This document shows positions 10,202 to 19,109 of a stretch of 64,000 nucleotides of DNA, one piece after another. The notes under the pieces were generated by a model. It searched no databases. It was not told the origin of the DNA and worked only from the letters and a program-made list of their open reading frames with translations. Position numbers and translations under genes: made by a program. Within the stretch, counting starts at the first letter, position 1, and each line of letters begins with the position of its first letter. Source of the DNA: Saccharomyces paradoxus (Eukaryota; Ascomycota; Saccharomycetes; Saccharomycetales; Saccharomycetaceae). The stretch lies in the NCBI RefSeq assembly GCF_002079055.1, contig NC_047491.1, positions 310,001 through 374,000 of the forward strand. Reading direction: 5' to 3'.

Positions 10202-11863
10202 TCAGGTGAATCTGCTCAATGCCTCTTCAATGACATCTTTGTTATCTTCTGAAATTAGACCTTGTCTAATTTGATGGTTTCTTTTACGAACATTCTTCTC
10301 CTTATGCAGTTGTTTCTCCACTCTCAATTTTCTTTCATCAATAACATTTTGAGTCTTTTTACGCAAAAAGGAACGCAAACCTGAATTCTTACCTTTCACC
10401 TCAGGTTTTAAGTCTGGAATATCGCTGTTTGTTTTAGCTTTGTTGTTGGCTTCCATTGTCGCTTGCGCCAAATCTTTGGCATTTAATCTTATGGTGGAAG
10501 ACCTTTTATCCACAGATCCTATGGAATTTGGATCTAAAGTAATGGTATCTGCTGGTAGTTTGTTCAATAAGGTTCTGACCTCTTGTTCCTGTCTTTGTTT
10601 TTTTGTTTCGAATGGGTTTAGTTCTAAGGCATCGTAATTGGCTTCACCTGCACCAGGTACAATCAAATTCGTAACACCTGTTTGGTGACCCACACCCAAT
10701 AAATCTTCAAATGGTACGAATCCCAGATTTTCTACTTTGTTACCGGCAAACAAATGAGACATGTAAGGGGTGTTTCTATGTGGGTTCCCTCCCATGGATC
10801 CGAAGCACGGTTTACTGTCTCTACTTAATTTCAAAGCGTCCTTCCATAAAGTAACGTGAGGGCCCCTAGACAATGCTAATAGACCAGTATCTGAAATGGA
10901 AACGTTTGTACCCGGTGTTGGTAAGCTTTCGATGGAATGTAGTTGCTTGAAATTCCTGATATCCCAAATTTTCATCGATCTATCAGCCCCTGTGGTTGCC
11001 ATGTAATACCCACTTCTATCGATGGCAACGCTGTTCACTGGTCCTCTAGCAGAAAGTAATTTTACTAATGGTTCGGGCATGGAGGGAGACCATAGCGATA
11101 CTGTACCGTTTGAATGACCTAAATGCATCACTGCATTCCATGGATTCTGCGCCATTGCTGTAGTTGGCCCAGCTTTGGTCCTTAATTCTGAGATCAGTTG
11201 ACCAGTGGAAACATCGTGATACTTCAACCAACCTGTCTCACCGGCGGTCGCCAGTAGGTAATGGTATGGTAGAAATTCTAGATGTCTTGCCTCAATATGC
11301 TGTTTCAAACGATGTAGTTCTGTACCTTCATGGTCATAGATAAATGTGTATTTTTTTTGTGCAACAGCAAAGTACTGTTCATTTTGTAAATATATTGCTG
11401 AGTGGCAGGTTTCATTTAGAAACAGTTCGGCACGAAGTTGGCCCTTTCTCCAGTCCATAGATGCTACATGACCTTTACGGCCAGTGATCAAAAGATGCGT
11501 ACCGTTTTTCGCATAGTTTATATGGTAGGGGCCGAATTCCTTCAACGACAAGTCCAAAGCTTTGTTTGCAGTAGTGACGTCCACACTCGATTTGATTTCC
11601 GATTGTTGCACTTTGAAAGTCTTTTCAAGCTCATTCTCAGGTTCCAAATAACCATTGGACTCGGGTAAAAGGTAATCTGTTGCCGCAGCAGAAGATACCG
11701 CCTTTTTATATTGCTCATCTATTTTTTTCAGGCCAGCTCTTAGTTTCTTATCCTTTGTTTGACTACGATTATTAGCATTATTAGTATTTATTGAACGTTC
11801 AAATTTATTCTGGTTTTCTCTTTCTTTTATCTGGTGTCTGTGACCGTTTTTCTTGTGACTCAT
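10202..11863 (-). CDS. UTP7: UTP7, small-subunit processome WD40 protein
   Basis: 553 residues (yeast Utp7 has about 554). It is a nucleolar U3 snoRNP/SSU processome component needed for 18S rRNA processing. A charged, Asn/Lys-rich N-terminus of about 85 residues precedes a WD40 propeller spanning roughly residues 130-390, where repeats such as DRSMKIWDIRN are plain. A basic helical tail (RKLRVEKQLHKEKNVRKR) ends the protein. I start it at 11863 (MSHKKNGHRHQ). The frame is open for 36 more codons upstream, but that extension does not resemble the family. Confidence 0.96.
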   Translation of the reverse strand: MSHKKNGHRHQIKERENQNKFERSINTNNANNRSQTKDKKLRAGLKKIDEQYKKAVSSAAATDYLLPESNGYLEPENELEKTFKVQQSEIKSSVDVTTANKALDLSLKEFGPYHINYAKNGTHLLITGRKGHVASMDWRKGQLRAELFLNETCHSAIYLQNEQYFAVAQKKYTFIYDHEGTELHRLKQHIEARHLEFLPYHYLLATAGETGWLKYHDVSTGQLISELRTKAGPTTAMAQNPWNAVMHLGHSNGTVSLWSPSMPEPLVKLLSARGPVNSVAIDRSGYYMATTGADRSMKIWDIRNFKQLHSIESLPTPGTNVSISDTGLLALSRGPHVTLWKDALKLSRDSKPCFGSMGGNPHRNTPYMSHLFAGNKVENLGFVPFEDLLGVGHQTGVTNLIVPGAGEANYDALELNPFETKKQRQEQEVRTLLNKLPADTITLDPNSIGSVDKRSSTIRLNAKDLAQATMEANNKAKTNSDIPDLKPEVKGKNSGLRSFLRKKTQNVIDERKLRVEKQLHKEKNVRKRNHQIRQGLISEDNKDVIEEALSRFT

Positions 11864-12104
11864 TGTTGTTTCGTTGGAGTTTGTTCCAGTGTTATAAGGG
11901 TTAAGATACAGTGTTCTAATGCTATATATGTGTACTTTTACGTTATTATACTTTAATTCTGTTTCTTCCATATATTGATTTTCACGAACTCATCGCTTAG
12001 AAAATTTTCTTTTCTTTTTCTTTTTTTCAATTACATGAAAAGAAAGTCTGGGAATAATGTCGGGTTATGAGAACAATGTATTATATTACTAAACTATCTA
12101 AATT

Positions 12105-12962
12105 TTATAAGTACGTCAATAAACCCAGCACAATTAATACAAACGAAATGTCAGTGATGAGCATAGATAACAGATCCCAGTATTGCAAAAGCGTAATTAG
12201 TTTGCCCTTCAGGTTGGGGATGGGAATTATTCCCTCGGGCACCAGTGAAACTAACTTGACAAGTTTATTTGTATCTTGTAAATTTTTGATCTTACTCTTG
12301 TGCTCCACGTTCTTCAACAATTGATAGTAGATAGATATGGAAAGAAACTCAAATGTGGCAAAAACTCTAGTGAAATTTGATGGGTTCCGAAAAGGCGCAA
12401 ACCAAGATGATTGAGTGAATGCATAAGCTGGCCACACGGAAGAATTTGGTCTTGTGATTAGGTATAGATAGGGCAATAGAAAAAAGACCCATTTAACAAC
12501 AATGGTCCAAGCTTTCAGTCTATTCAGCAAGTAATCATGGTAATCCAAAGCAGCTTGGTTGATTGGAGCTACCGGAACCGCTTGACCTAGCGATGGTGTA
12601 CCCTCTGCGCTGGGCATGCCGGCGTTCATCGAACTTAATAATGAAAGTAGATCAGGAGTGGACGGGTCTTGAGGGGTGCTTGTGCCTGCACCTTGGCCTT
12701 GCATGGCGGCGAGCTGTTTCAATAGGTCCAATTGAGGTGCCACGTTACTATCTTCTCTGCTATCTGGAGTAGGCGAATGCGCACTTGCAGCTGGGGTAGT
12801 CTTCACAGCACTGGGGGCATCCAAAGGTGATTCTGCATTTAAATGACTGCTTGCCTGCCCGGTGATCTTATTAAGCCTGGAACTGGCGCCTCCATTGCTA
12901 AACTTCTTTTGTCTCCTTTCTCTTAGCAACCTGCGCTTTTCCGCCTCTGTTAATTCAGACAT
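12105..12962 (-). CDS. GET2: GET2, GET-complex membrane receptor subunit
   Basis: 285 residues. With Get1 it forms the ER receptor that inserts tail-anchored proteins delivered by Get3. The N-terminal motif RRLLRERRQKKF (residues 10-21) is the conserved basic patch that captures Get3. A flexible Ser/Pro/Gln-rich linker runs to about residue 140, followed by three hydrophobic segments (near 155-175, 200-220 and 265-285). The linker carries most differences from S. cerevisiae. Start at 12962 (MSELTEAEK). Five upstream in-frame codons begin with GTG and are not part of the protein. Confidence 0.96.
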   Translation of the reverse strand: MSELTEAEKRRLLRERRQKKFSNGGASSRLNKITGQASSHLNAESPLDAPSAVKTTPAASAHSPTPDSREDSNVAPQLDLLKQLAAMQGQGAGTSTPQDPSTPDLLSLLSSMNAGMPSAEGTPSLGQAVPVAPINQAALDYHDYLLNRLKAWTIVVKWVFFLLPYLYLITRPNSSVWPAYAFTQSSWFAPFRNPSNFTRVFATFEFLSISIYYQLLKNVEHKSKIKNLQDTNKLVKLVSLVPEGIIPIPNLKGKLITLLQYWDLLSMLITDISFVLIVLGLLTYL

Positions 12963-13181
12963 ATCTACTAGGGTCACGTTGTGTTTAGTTGCTGATACTG
13001 CGGTGGGACGTGCAAGAGCTCATTTGTACATATCCATATCGTTCAATCTTTTCTTGTTCTTGCTCTTTTGTCCCAGCAAATCCGCACGGCGGGGTCACCC
13101 CAAATTTTAATTCACCTAATGTTATAAGAGCAGCATCTCATCCCCAAATTTCTTCTTCCCTTCCTCCCGACAAAGAGAACA
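12963..13181. other. Divergent region between GET2 and the small ORF at 13182
   Basis: It contains a short CGGCGGGG-type GC block near 13085-13095 and a TATAAGAG-like element near 13121. A 69-codon plus-strand frame from 12989 begins with a non-ATG codon, so I do not call it. Confidence 0.35.
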
Positions 13182-13382
13182 ATGCTCAATCCAAATAGTC
13201 GTGGGTCCTTCTCAGAGTTTCCTACGGGGTCTTCTGCAAATCCTAGAATCAAATTGAAACCATCAACGTTGCGGGCACCACCGCTCACGGTGTCCTCCGC
13301 CTTTTCGGCTTCCAACAGTCCTAGTGCACCTACTACCGTCGCAGATAAGGCTGTCACACCAACAGTGTCAAAGCAGTACTAA
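13182..13382 (+). CDS. Small S/P/T-rich ORF of unknown function, possible gene
   Basis: 66 codons from an ATG with A at -3, in a GET2/YER085C gap where S. cerevisiae annotation has the poorly characterised YER084W. I cannot confirm that they are the same. The product would be Ser/Pro/Thr/Ala-rich and probably unstructured, with a short basic stretch (PRIKLKPSTLRAPP). There are no hydrophobic segments. A TTATAAGAG element about 60 bp upstream could serve as a TATA box. Against it: the length is within chance range and the composition is low-complexity. Conservation across species would decide. Confidence 0.35.
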   Translation: MLNPNSRGSFSEFPTGSSANPRIKLKPSTLRAPPLTVSSAFSASNSPSAPTTVADKAVTPTVSKQY

Positions 13383-13557
13383 TCTCAATTCCGAGTTCCG
13401 AGAAACAGAATAACGCATTTTTCTAATACCAAGTTATCATTTCAATATATAATACCAATTATGCATAAATAAATAAGTAATATGTCCCTCTACCCCTGCC
13501 TTTCCATTTTCTGATGCTGACATCGAAAGTAAGGCATGTACATGTAATGAAGTTTTT

Positions 13558-14079
13558 TCAATTGATAATTTTCTTCCCTCTTATCAGTCCCGCTCTTCTT
13601 TCCAGATTAATAGGTTTGAATCTTATTGGAATCACCTGGAATTCGTTCTCATCGCATGGTCGGCCGCCGCGCACCTTTACAATTCGTATTTCTTTCTTTT
13701 CTGTACTACTTCTTTGTGATAGATTTGCAATCAAGGCAAATATCTGCTTATCGCCTTTCAATTCTTGCGTTATCTCAAAAACCACTCTTTCATAGTACAT
13801 TTGTATTTCTTTCGTCTTGAACTCTATCAGCTCATATTTGGAACCTTCAAAATATCGTCCAATTCTACAACCCGTATCTTCACTTACCACTAGATGAGAG
13901 ACCGATTGATTTTTTGGCTTTTCGCTAAACAATCTCTCTATTCCTCTGTTCAGGGCCTTCAAGATATTTGTTTCCCGCAACAGCCGCATGTGCAATTGAT
14001 CAATCCTGTGCGAAAATGCGGAGTTTATGTTATTCAAGACGCATTTTAAAAAATTCACTAGCGGATCCTTGAAATTCAT
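13558..14079 (-). CDS. YER085C orthologue, unknown function
   Basis: 173 residues, apparently the same length as the uncharacterised S. cerevisiae YER085C. The N-terminal 50 residues look helical with hydrophobic spacing ([21 protein letters not shown]). The remainder is mixed alpha/beta and basic near the end ([13 protein letters not shown]). I see no signal peptide, clear membrane span or catalytic motif. The frame is intact with a good ATG at 14079, which argues against decay. Function is unknown to me. Confidence 0.75.
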   Translation of the reverse strand: MNFKDPLVNFLKCVLNNINSAFSHRIDQLHMRLLRETNILKALNRGIERLFSEKPKNQSVSHLVVSEDTGCRIGRYFEGSKYELIEFKTKEIQMYYERVVFEITQELKGDKQIFALIANLSQRSSTEKKEIRIVKVRGGRPCDENEFQVIPIRFKPINLERRAGLIRGKKIIN

Positions 14080-14423
14080 TGTGTCTGATAAATGCGAAAG
14101 CCTCTTCCCGACTACCCAAGACCCTTCAACTCTCCTCTCTTTATTCTATATTATCTCTACTATTTTGTGACGTTTCATCTTAATTGACGCGAAAAAGAAA
14201 AAAAAAAAAACAAGAAAGAAGAAAAAGAAAGCGCGCAGCGGGTAGCAAGTTTGGAATGGAATAAAAAGAAAAAAAAATATCAAGAAAAAGAGTCATCTCA
14301 AGCATGTGTCTGCAGATACTTCATTATCAACTATAAAAAGTTTTGTTGTTGTTAGTCTGGTTTTTTATTTCGTGTGAGTACTGCAAGCCACATTCAAACC
14401 AAGTCAATTACATCAAATTGGTA
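14080..14423. promoter_or_regulatory. ILV1 promoter region
   Basis: Divergent region between YER085C and ILV1. GAGTCAT at 14290-14296 reads on the other strand as a Gcn4-type ATGACTC. CGGGTA at 14239-14244 is a partial Reb1 site, and Reb1 is known to act at ILV1 in S. cerevisiae. Both lie beside A-rich tracts (14190-14275), typical of nucleosome-free promoters. Sites are read directly; factor binding is inferred. Confidence 0.55.
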
Positions 14424-16154
14424 ATGTCAGCTACTCTACTAAAACAGCCTTTATGTACGTTTGTTCGGCAAAGTAAACACTCGAAAGTGTCTGGATTAAA
14501 TCTTTTGAGACTAAAAGCTCAATTGCACAGACAACACCTATCACCTTCCTTGATAAAATTGCACTCTGAACTGAAACTGGATGAGTTGCAAACCGATAAC
14601 ACCCCTGATTACGTCCGTTTAGTGTTAAGGTCCTCCGTATACGATGTTATTAATGAATCGCCAATCTCTCAAGGTGTAGGTTTGTCCTCCCGTTTAAACA
14701 CGAACGTCATCTTGAAAAGGGAAGATCTATTGCCCGTGTTCTCTTTCAAGCTTCGTGGTGCTTATAACATGATTGCTAAGTTGGACGATTCTCAAAGGAA
14801 CCAAGGTGTCATTGCCTGTTCAGCTGGGAATCATGCCCAAGGTGTGGCCTTTGCTGCTAAACACTTGAAAATACCAGCTACTATCGTTATGCCTGTTTGC
14901 ACACCATCTATCAAGTATCAAAATGTCTCGAGATTAGGGTCTCAAGTAGTTCTATATGGTAACGATTTTGATGAAGCTAAAGCTGAATGTGCCAAATTGG
15001 CAGAAGAGCGTGGCTTAACAAACATTCCTCCTTTCGATCATCCTTATGTCATTGCAGGTCAAGGTACTGTAGCCATGGAAATCCTTAGACAAGTTCGTAC
15101 CGCTAATAAGATCGGTGCCGTCTTCGTTCCCGTTGGTGGTGGTGGTTTAATTGCTGGTATTGGTGCCTATTTGAAAAGGGTTGCTCCTCATATTAAAATC
15201 ATTGGTGTTGAAACTTACGATGCGGCTACTTTACATAACTCCTTGCAACGCAACCAGAGAACTCCGTTGTCTACGGTGGGCACTTTTGCCGATGGTACTT
15301 CTGTCCGTATGATTGGTGAGGAAACATTTAGAGTCGCCCAACAAGTGGTCGATGAAGTTGTTCTCGTTAATACTGACGAGATCTGTGCTGCAGTAAAGGA
15401 TATTTTCGAAGATACCAGAAGTATTGTAGAACCATCTGGTGCCCTTTCAGTAGCCGGTATGAAGAAATACATCTCTACCGTACATCCTGAAATTGACCAT
15501 GCTAAAAACACCTATGTTCCTATCCTTTCTGGTGCTAACATGAACTTTGATAGATTAAGATTCGTTTCTGAACGTGCTGTCCTTGGTGAAGGAAAGGAAG
15601 TCTTCATGTTAGTGACTTTACCTGACGTTCCTGGTGCATTCAAGAAAATGCAAAAGATCATTCACCCAAGATCCGTTACTGAGTTCTCTTACCGTTACAA
15701 TGAACATCGTCACGAGTCCTCTAGTGAAGTGCCCAAGGCTTACATTTACACTTCTTTTAGCGTCGTTGACAGAGAAAAGGAAATCAAGCAAGTTATGCAA
15801 CAACTAAATGCTTTAGGCTTCGAAGCTGTGGATATCTCCGATAACGAATTGGCTAAATCTCATGGTAGGTACTTGGTTGGTGGTGCTTCCAAGGTACCAA
15901 ATGAAAGAATTATCTCATTTGAATTCCCTGAAAGACCGGGTGCCTTGACTAGGTTCCTTGGCGGCCTAAGTGATTCTTGGAATCTTACTTTATTCCATTA
16001 TAGAAACCATGGTGCCGATATTGGTAAGGTTTTAGCTGGTATTTCCGTTCCACCAAGGGAAAACTTAACTTTCCAGAAATTCTTAGAAGATTTAGGCTAC
16101 ACTTATCATGATGAAACTGATAACACTGTTTATCAAAAATTCTTGAAATATTAA
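14424..16154 (+). CDS. ILV1: ILV1, threonine deaminase
   Basis: 576 residues. It is a PLP enzyme that converts threonine to 2-oxobutanoate, the committed step of isoleucine synthesis in mitochondria. An N-terminal presequence is rich in Lys/Arg/Ser (residues 1-45). The PLP lysine is K109 in SFKLRGAYN, and the phosphate-binding glycine loop is VGGGGLIAG. Two ACT-like regulatory domains fill residues about 400-576 and carry isoleucine feedback and valine activation in this family. Start at 14424 (MSATLLKQP). The upstream in-frame stretch begins with TTG and is excluded. Confidence 0.97.
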   Translation: MSATLLKQPLCTFVRQSKHSKVSGLNLLRLKAQLHRQHLSPSLIKLHSELKLDELQTDNTPDYVRLVLRSSVYDVINESPISQGVGLSSRLNTNVILKREDLLPVFSFKLRGAYNMIAKLDDSQRNQGVIACSAGNHAQGVAFAAKHLKIPATIVMPVCTPSIKYQNVSRLGSQVVLYGNDFDEAKAECAKLAEERGLTNIPPFDHPYVIAGQGTVAMEILRQVRTANKIGAVFVPVGGGGLIAGIGAYLKRVAPHIKIIGVETYDAATLHNSLQRNQRTPLSTVGTFADGTSVRMIGEETFRVAQQVVDEVVLVNTDEICAAVKDIFEDTRSIVEPSGALSVAGMKKYISTVHPEIDHAKNTYVPILSGANMNFDRLRFVSERAVLGEGKEVFMLVTLPDVPGAFKKMQKIIHPRSVTEFSYRYNEHRHESSSEVPKAYIYTSFSVVDREKEIKQVMQQLNALGFEAVDISDNELAKSHGRYLVGGASKVPNERIISFEFPERPGALTRFLGGLSDSWNLTLFHYRNHGADIGKVLAGISVPPRENLTFQKFLEDLGYTYHDETDNTVYQKFLKY

Positions 16155-16517
16155 AACCGACACTTTTCTTCATAAATTTACGCGACAACTTGTTAGGTAA
16201 ATGAATGTCGTCATAACCTAAATATTAGACAGCCCATGTATGTTACTCATATTTATAGTAATAACATTGGAACTTATAAACCAATGCTATGCAAGATCGA
16301 GAGGTCTCTTGTTGTCTACTCCAGTTTTTCTTTGTATTTTCTGTAAAATAAAATTAAACAATAATTATTGATTTATCAATTTTCTGATTTGCAAACAGCC
16401 GTAATGGACGAAGATATGAAAACGAGGTTTGAAACATAAACGTAAGAACCCCAGAGCTCCTTCCAAAACCATTAGTTGGTTAGCGCGTTTTTGAGGATTG
16501 TGCCCTTCCACATAACC
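16155..16517. other. Intergenic ILV1 / AIM10
   Basis: Holds ILV1 3' sequence and the AIM10 promoter. It is AT-rich (for example AATAATTATTGATTTATCAA near 16360-16380), and I see no clear factor site or RNA gene. Confidence 0.45.
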
Positions 16518-18245
16518 ATGCTGAAATATCGTACGTTGTCTCGATCATGTCATATTTTTCACCCAAAATCTCTCTCAAACAATACCCTGAAATCTGAAAC
16601 TACTCAGGAACTACTTCAAACGGTGGGATTTGTAAGACGCTCGCAAGCTGGGTTGTTCCAATGGCTACCACTTGGACTCAGATCACTTAATAAACTAGCA
16701 AATGCTATACGAAACCGAATGGACAACGATGGTGACGCCATAGAAGTTTCGCTAAGTGCTATCTCTTCAAAAGCATTATGGCAAGCGACAGGTCGATGGA
16801 ACAACAGTGAATTGTTTAAGTTCAAGGACTCTAAAGGGAAGCAGTACTGCTTGACAGCGACATGTGAAGAAGACATTACAGATTTAATGAAAAATTACAT
16901 CACTAGTTATAAAGACATGCCTATCACAGTATATCAAATGACAAGGAAATATAGGGACGAAATTAGGCCCAGGGGTGGCATCTTACGCGGACGAGAATTT
17001 CTAATGAAGGATGCATATTCGTTTGCTAGTAATAAAGAGGATGCATTTGCCAGTTTTCAAAAATTAGATGATACTTACAATAAGATATTTAAGGATTTGA
17101 AAATTCCCTCTGTTAGTGCGTGGGCAGATAGTGGTGACATTGGTGGTGAGTTTAGTAAAGAATTTCATTTGATTCATGAATCCGGTGAGGATACTTTAAT
17201 GAGTTGCAAGCATTGCGGCGATATTTCAACTTTAGATATGTCTCAATCATATCCTGAAAAAGATGGACAATATTTGGGTGATGTCGACTGTAAGTATGCT
17301 TTGACGAACGATCACTCAACTTTAATATGTTTTTACTATCCAAAGAATAGACAATTGAATTGGAATTTAGCATTAAATGCGATGGATAAAGACATCGATT
17401 TGACATTAAGAAACAAACCAAATGAACACGTCTTAGAAATCTATGAAAACGATAACGAAGATATCATGTTCAGTAAAATATTAAGAGTTATGGATTGTAG
17501 ATTGAATTCAAAATCAAACTTTCCTGATTTCCCACTGAAGAAATACTTGAAGAATAATTTTGGTCAAATCAATGACGTTTCTATAGTGGATGCTCAGGAA
17601 AATGAAATCTGTGGCAAATGTGAAGAAGGAAGTTTACAACCTCTCAAGAGTATTGAGGTGGGCCATATATTTTTGCTGGGTAATAAATATTCGAAGCCAT
17701 TGAATGTCAAGTTTGTCGATAAAGAAAACAAGAACGAGACATTCGTCCATATGGGTTGCTATGGCATTGGAGTAAGCAGGCTAGTTGGAGCAGTTGCTGA
17801 ACTAGGGCGTGACGAGAATGGATTTAGATGGCCAGCTATAATGGCTCCATACAAGGTATCGATTTGTACTGGATCAAATAATGAGGAAAACTCACAGCGG
17901 GTAAAGGATATTAAATCTGACCTACTGAATAGTTCCACCATGCATTTACAAAACGATATACTTACCCAGTTTAATGAAAAACTAGGTATAGGTGCCAGAA
18001 TAAAGCTATCTCATGCCATTGGTATACCATTATGTGTCATCGTGGGCTCAAAAAACTGGCCCAATGTGGAAATCGAAGTTCGTGGCATAAGATGGGAGGA
18101 AAAGGATTTGTGGAGAAAGCAATTTGAAAAGAGATGCAAGGAACTGGAATGGAAGTGCGCCGAAAATGAACATGGAATTGAGAAGCACACTGTCCCAATT
18201 CAGCATTTAACAGAAGTAATTGACATATTGCTAAAGGATATGTAG
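16518..18245 (+). CDS. AIM10: AIM10, probable mitochondrial prolyl-tRNA synthetase
   Basis: 575 residues. It is a class II aminoacyl-tRNA synthetase of the bacterial-type ProRS family, inferred to charge mitochondrial tRNA-Pro. Motif 1 lies near residues 45-70. Motif 2 is RKYRDEIRPRGGILRGREFLMKD split around residues 145-170, and motif 3 is GCYGIGVSRL near 415. A C-terminal anticodon-binding domain follows. The short Arg-rich start (MLKYRTLSRSCH) fits a mitochondrial presequence. The editing insert typical of long bacterial ProRS appears reduced. Start at 16518; upstream in-frame codons lack an ATG. Confidence 0.93.
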   Translation: MLKYRTLSRSCHIFHPKSLSNNTLKSETTQELLQTVGFVRRSQAGLFQWLPLGLRSLNKLANAIRNRMDNDGDAIEVSLSAISSKALWQATGRWNNSELFKFKDSKGKQYCLTATCEEDITDLMKNYITSYKDMPITVYQMTRKYRDEIRPRGGILRGREFLMKDAYSFASNKEDAFASFQKLDDTYNKIFKDLKIPSVSAWADSGDIGGEFSKEFHLIHESGEDTLMSCKHCGDISTLDMSQSYPEKDGQYLGDVDCKYALTNDHSTLICFYYPKNRQLNWNLALNAMDKDIDLTLRNKPNEHVLEIYENDNEDIMFSKILRVMDCRLNSKSNFPDFPLKKYLKNNFGQINDVSIVDAQENEICGKCEEGSLQPLKSIEVGHIFLLGNKYSKPLNVKFVDKENKNETFVHMGCYGIGVSRLVGAVAELGRDENGFRWPAIMAPYKVSICTGSNNEENSQRVKDIKSDLLNSSTMHLQNDILTQFNEKLGIGARIKLSHAIGIPLCVIVGSKNWPNVEIEVRGIRWEEKDLWRKQFEKRCKELEWKCAENEHGIEKHTVPIQHLTEVIDILLKDM

Positions 18246-18520
18246 CTGCTAATCAAAAGACACTTATCTTGTATATATGTATATAGCACCAAAATAAAAA
18301 GATCCCGTGAAGTGAAAAACATACCTCCTTCCGTGGAAGTAGGCATTTAGTGTATTAGAGATATATACGTGCTTCTATAGAGACTTGAATTAAAAGTATC
18401 GTGGACGTTATCTGATGGCAAGAATTTATTAAAAATAAGGCAATTCTCACCTTCGTTTGTTCGTAGTTTTGTTTTTTCAATTAGGGTAGGTAAAAACTAA
18501 ATCATTACTGAAGAAAAATC

Positions 18521-18769
18521 TTAAAATAACTTACCAGCAACTTTAGAAATAACATGCAATGCAACAACAGAAAAGATGAAACCGACCGCTAGAAACAACA
18601 CAACTAAAGGATCTACTCTTAGCCCCGTGGCTTCATCAGAATAGATCTTCAAAATCGAATTATTGCTGTTTGTGTTCTTCTTTTGAACGGATGCCGCAAC
18701 CTTTTGTGAACTACCCTGTTTTCTCTTTTGCAAAGTACGTTGACCACCTGGGGGAGTTGGGCTTGACAT
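18521..18769 (-). CDS. SBH1: SBH1, Sec61 translocon beta subunit
   Basis: 82 residues, the standard length. It is a tail-anchored beta subunit of the Sec61 ER translocation channel. The cytosolic N-terminus has Ser/Pro sites (MSSPTPPGGQR) and a Lys/Gln-rich stretch. The conserved membrane-proximal motif (YSDEATGLRVDPLVVLFLAV) leads into the single C-terminal membrane span (about residues 54-76). Too small to stand out by length, but essentially identical to the known protein. Confidence 0.97.
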   Translation of the reverse strand: MSSPTPPGGQRTLQKRKQGSSQKVAASVQKKNTNSNNSILKIYSDEATGLRVDPLVVLFLAVGFIFSVVALHVISKVAGKLF

Positions 18770-19109
18770 TATGGAGTGTAGTAGGAGGTAGACTGTGGGG
18801 TTTTGAAGTGGTGGTTGTAATCCTCATTCTCTTCATAAAAAGGCTACCGTGTATTTAATAAAAACACGATTTTTCATGATGCTTTCTTTTTCCAATAAGA
18901 AAACGTTCAGGGTAACAGTCCGTTTGCGCTCACGTAAAAAAAGTTGAAGCGCGAATGAAGAGTAGATATATCATATAAACCAAAAAACTTTTATACTTTT
19001 AAATATGCTAAACTATAGAAAATTTGTTGAACAAGCCCGCTAAATTCACGTTTTCCCTTTTGTTATTTATATTCTACCTTTTTTTTATCTTTTCATCTAA
19101 TTTTTTCTT
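18770..19109. other. Intergenic, SBH1 promoter / DOT6 3' side
   Basis: 340 bp with CACGTAAA near 18930, T-rich runs on the plus strand after 19060, and a purine/pyrimidine asymmetry. I identify no gene or repeat. Confidence 0.4.

Noticed and set aside
11864-11971. 36-codon upstream extension of UTP7
   Set aside because: The family starts at MSHKKNGH; the extension lacks any matching sequence.
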